Assembly (NCBI GenBank): GCA_018827585.1
Contig: JAHJXP010000255.1
Coordinates: 1 to 14,924 of the forward strand
DNA: 14,924 bases
Direction: 5' to 3'
DNA from: Pseudomonadota bacterium
Lineage (GTDB): Bacteria > Desulfobacterota > Syntrophia > Syntrophales > UBA5619
Shown: in pieces, positions 12,493 to 14,924 of the stretch
Numbering within the stretch: position 1 is the first letter of the stretch
How the letters are laid out: each line of letters opens with the position of its first letter
Translations under genes and position numbers: made by a program
Notes under the pieces: generated by a model
Database searches by the model: none
Told to the model about the DNA's origin: nothing
What the model saw: the letters and a program-made list of their open reading frames with translations, nothing else

Positions 12493-14115
12493 CTATATGG
12501 TAGTCGGTTCCTTGAACGTCCCGTACACCTTCTTCAGGGTGTCGATGATCTCCCCTACGGTCGCCTTTTCCGTGAGCGGCTCAAACAGATAAGGAATGAT
12601 ATTGTCGCCACGGCCGGCTGCCGCCTCCAGCTCTTTTAGGGCGCCTTCAACCTTCCCCTGGTCGCGGCTCGCCTTGACCGCCTTGAGCCGCTGAAGCTGA
12701 CGGTTGATGGTTTCAGGATCCGTCTTGTAAATCTCCAGGTCCCTCTCCTCCTCCTTCACCTTGAACTTGTTCACCCCGACCAGGACCTTCCCCCCCGAAC
12801 TGATCTTCTTCTGGAGCGCGTAGCTCTGCCTGGCCAATTCTCTCTGGATGGCCCCGCTCTCGATCATCTTCACGATCCCCCCGTCCTTTTCGATATCGGC
12901 AACGGTCTCGCCGATCTTCGCCTCCATCTCATCGGTCAGCTTCTCCACATAGTAGGACCCCCCCAGCGGATCGACCACATCGGCCACACCCGTTTCAAAA
13001 GCCAGGATCTGTTGCACCCGTAGAGAGGTCCGGATCGCCAGATCCGAGGGAATCGCATATACCTCATCGTAGCAGGCCAGATTGAGCGATCTCGTCCCGG
13101 AAAACACCGCCGCCATCGCGTAGATCGTCGCACGGGCGATGTTGTTCAGCGGCTGCTCGGCCGTCAGGCCTCCTCCCATCCCCCCGGTGGAAAACCGGAA
13201 CTGCAGCGAGCGCTTGTCCTGGGCGCCGTACTTCTCCTTCATCAGCCTGGCCCAGTACCGCCTCGCCGCTCGAAGTCTCGCGATGTCCTCGAAGAAGTTG
13301 AAGTCACGGCCGCCGATCGGCAGATGGAATGAGAACAGCGGGGCGATCTGGTCGATATGGGAACCCCGCTTCAGAACTTCCCCGATATAGACCTCCGCAA
13401 TCGATATCGCCAGGGCGACCGACTGCATCGTATTGGCCCCGTATTCCAGGATATGCGTCCCCGAAACGCTGATCGCGTTGAACCGCGGGATCTCCTTGTT
13501 GCAATATTCCACCAGATCGCCCACCAGCTTGATCGAAGGTTCCGGAGGGAAGATCCAGGTCCCCCGGGCGATGTACTCTTTTAAAATATCGTTCTGAATC
13601 GTCCCCCGCAGCTTTTTGGGCTCCACTCCCTGCTTCTGCGCCACCAGGACGTACATCGCCAGGATGATCGGCGCCGTCGCGTTGATCGTAAAGGACGTCG
13701 AGATCTGATCCAGGGAGATCCCGTCGAAGATCCTCTCAAAATCCTCCAGGGAGTCCACCGCGACCCCCAGCTTCCCGACGTCGTCCTCCGCAAGAGGCAT
13801 GTCCGAATCCAGGCCGATCTGCGTCGGCAGATCAAAGGCCAGGCTCAGGCCCGTCTGGCCGTTTTTCAGCAGGTACTTGAACCGCTCGTTGGTGCTGTCC
13901 GGTGTCGACTGCCCCGAATACTGCCGCATCGTCCAAAGGGCGCTCCGGTACATCGTCGGATAGACCCCCCGGGTAAAGGGGTACTCGCCCGGGTCATTGA
14001 GCTTCTCCTTATAATCGAAGTCCGGAAGGTCCTCCGGCCCATAAAAACATTGCACAGGGGTGCCCAATATCGAAACAACGGGACGCACCTCCGTTTCGCT
14101 CGCTTTTTTGGCCAT
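12493..14115 (-). CDS. Acyl-CoA mutase large subunit, divergent methylmalonyl-CoA mutase relative
   Basis: 540 residues forming the TIM-barrel catalytic domain of the methylmalonyl-CoA mutase family. Compared with Propionibacterium MutB from memory, the substrate residues are kept: Y66 (Y89), T172 (T195), Q174 (Q197), carboxylate-binding R184 (R207) and H221 (H244). R184 argues against isobutyryl-CoA or 2-hydroxyisobutyryl-CoA mutase, which have Gln there. Departures are A59 (R82), T220 (Y243), L260 (R283), S309 (H328) and G311 (Q330); the first and third to fifth contact CoA in MutB. LNLACYDEVYAIPSD also replaces the usual LHTNS-DEA-ALPT. The gene stands 2 bases after the epimerase-like gene. 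Methylmalonyl-CoA is the simplest substrate; a larger substituted succinyl-CoA is possible. Confidence 0.88.
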   Translation of the reverse strand: MAKKASETEVRPVVSILGTPVQCFYGPEDLPDFDYKEKLNDPGEYPFTRGVYPTMYRSALWTMRQYSGQSTPDSTNERFKYLLKNGQTGLSLAFDLPTQIGLDSDMPLAEDDVGKLGVAVDSLEDFERIFDGISLDQISTSFTINATAPIILAMYVLVAQKQGVEPKKLRGTIQNDILKEYIARGTWIFPPEPSIKLVGDLVEYCNKEIPRFNAISVSGTHILEYGANTMQSVALAISIAEVYIGEVLKRGSHIDQIAPLFSFHLPIGGRDFNFFEDIARLRAARRYWARLMKEKYGAQDKRSLQFRFSTGGMGGGLTAEQPLNNIARATIYAMAAVFSGTRSLNLACYDEVYAIPSDLAIRTSLRVQQILAFETGVADVVDPLGGSYYVEKLTDEMEAKIGETVADIEKDGGIVKMIESGAIQRELARQSYALQKKISSGGKVLVGVNKFKVKEEERDLEIYKTDPETINRQLQRLKAVKASRDQGKVEGALKELEAAAGRGDNIIPYLFEPLTEKATVGEIIDTLKKVYGTFKEPTTI

Positions 14116-14117
14116 GA

Positions 14118-14540
14118 CTATTTCCCTCCCCCATGATGGGCGCCGATCTCCTCCAATTCGATCAGGACGCCGTTGGTGCTCTTCGGATTCAAAAAGGCGA
14201 TGAGCCGCCCGTCCTCCGTCCTTCTCGCCGTCTGGTTGATCAGTTCGATCCCCTGAGCTTCAAAGTGGCGGAGCGCCTCCTCGATGTTTTCGACCCCGAA
14301 GCAGATGTGGTGAATCCCCTCCCCCCGCTTCTCGATGAACTTGGCCGCCGGGCTCGCCGGATCCAGCGGCTCGATCAGCTCCACAGTCGATTCACCGACC
14401 GGGAAAAAGGCGATCTTTGTCTTGATGGCGTCCGATTCGTACACCTTCTCCAACGGCATTCCCAAGAGATCCCGGAAGATGTGGGTCGATTTTTCGATGT
14501 TCCGGACAGCCACGCCGATATGCTCAATCTTCTTTATCAT
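14118..14540 (-). CDS. mce: Methylmalonyl-CoA epimerase-like VOC protein
   Basis: 140 residues with two glyoxalase/VOC beta-alpha-beta-beta-beta modules. Metal ligands expected for the epimerase are visible: H7 (IEHIGVAV), H77/H78 (GIHHICFGV) and E128 (VLIELEE), with the family segment AFFPVGESTVELIEP between. It interconverts the 2R and 2S epimers of methylmalonyl-CoA, linking mutase and carboxyl transfer. AAGGAG precedes ATG 14540, and the carboxyltransferase stop is 14 bases upstream. Apparently complete and conventional. Confidence 0.9.
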   Translation of the reverse strand: MIKKIEHIGVAVRNIEKSTHIFRDLLGMPLEKVYESDAIKTKIAFFPVGESTVELIEPLDPASPAAKFIEKRGEGIHHICFGVENIEEALRHFEAQGIELINQTARRTEDGRLIAFLNPKSTNGVLIELEEIGAHHGGGK

Positions 14541-14554
14541 GTGATCCCTCTCCT

Positions 14555-14924
14555 TTATAATGGAATCGTTCCGTGCCTCTTACCGGGCCGCAGCTCCACC
14601 TTCCCCTTGAGACGCTCAAACGCCGCAACCAAATAGGTGCGCAGCACCTTCGGTTCGATGATCGCGTCGATCCATCCCTCCTCGGCGGCGACATAAGGAT
14701 TGGCGAACTTCTGCCGGTACTCGTTCACCTTCCGGATCCGCATCGCCTTCGGATCTTCCGCCTTGGCGATCTCGTCCTTGAAGATCACGTTTGCCGCCGC
14801 CTCGGGACCCATAATGGCGATCTCCGCCGTCGTCAGCGCAATCGTCAAATCGGTGCCCACCAGTTTCGAGACGGCCATACCCGACATGGCGCCGCCGTAA
14901 ATTTTTCTCACGATGACCGAAACC
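14555..14924 (-). CDS. Acyl-CoA carboxyltransferase (MmdA/PccB type), C-terminal part
   Basis: The last 122 residues of a biotin-dependent carboxyltransferase; the 5' end lies beyond the right edge, and the frame is open through it (VSVIVRKIYGGAMSGMAV). The C-terminal crotonase-like fold is clear: ALTTAEIAIMGPEAAANVIF, then NPYVAAEEGWIDAIIEP and the closing RPGKRHGTIPL, which is characteristic of MmdA/PccB. It would move CO2 between (S)-methylmalonyl-CoA and biotin, acting with the OadB-type pump as a decarboxylase or with a biotin carboxylase as propionyl-CoA carboxylase. It heads the visible part of the operon with epimerase, mutase and CoA-transferase-like genes. Confidence 0.93.
   Translation of the reverse strand, partial: VSVIVRKIYGGAMSGMAVSKLVGTDLTIALTTAEIAIMGPEAAANVIFKDEIAKAEDPKAMRIRKVNEYRQKFANPYVAAEEGWIDAIIEPKVLRTYLVAAFERLKGKVELRPGKRHGTIPL

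Overview
The window is a GC-rich bacterial chromosome segment that looks like a strict anaerobe of the Desulfobacterota (Syntrophales or a sulfate reducer). The indications are a Desulfovibrio-style LUD-domain lactate dehydrogenase pair, a selenium-trafficking gene set, a membrane sodium-pump decarboxylase next to a B12 acyl-CoA mutase cluster, and dispersed palindromes with GACGGCTTCGTAAAAAG arms of a type I associate with this group. This placement is inference; there is no rRNA, tRNA or other marker gene.

Layout. (1) 1-848, minus strand, AT-rich: the start of a RelB/DinJ antitoxin gene running off the left edge, then a complete vapBC toxin-antitoxin operon. (2) 849-1434, no gene: the vapBC promoter, a probable remnant of an IS200/IS605-type right end (hairpins plus TCAA), and a sigma70-like promoter facing right. 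(3) 1435-7731, plus strand, a tightly spaced probable operon: lutC-like subunit, ldhH-like Fe-S subunit (interrupted at 3840-3884), an MBL-fold enzyme, YedE-type transporter, a TusA/YedF-like CPxP protein and a class V cysteine desulfurase. A small Se/S carrier-like protein (DUF3343) follows between two palindromic repeats. The last four plus the MBL enzyme look like a selenium or sulfur handling cassette. (4) 8231-10260, minus strand: oadG-like gamma subunit (45 aa), OadB-type beta subunit and a DUF1847 Cys-rich protein, with promoter, operator-like palindrome and leader hairpin upstream. (5) 10563-14924, minus strand: carboxyltransferase (5' end off the right edge), methylmalonyl-CoA epimerase-like VOC protein, acyl-CoA mutase large and B12-binding subunits, and an acetyl-CoA hydrolase/transferase-family protein.

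How the genes could work together. Regions 4 and 5 supply most of a succinate/succinyl-CoA to propionyl-CoA (or reverse) route: CoA transfer, B12 carbon-skeleton rearrangement, epimerisation, and biotin-dependent decarboxylation coupled to Na+ export through the beta subunit. A biotin carrier is not in the window. Region 3 would feed electrons from lactate into the quinone pool and provide activated selenium or sulfur.

Most notable points: the mutase keeps the catalytic and carboxylate-binding residues but lacks several canonical CoA-contacting residues; the neighbouring CoA-transferase homologue lacks the catalytic glutamate; and ldhH has both a Cys-to-Arg change in an Fe-S motif and a reading-frame break at a domain boundary that has the layout of translational coupling. 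These rest on my own reading and on remembered family motifs; no alignment or search was run.
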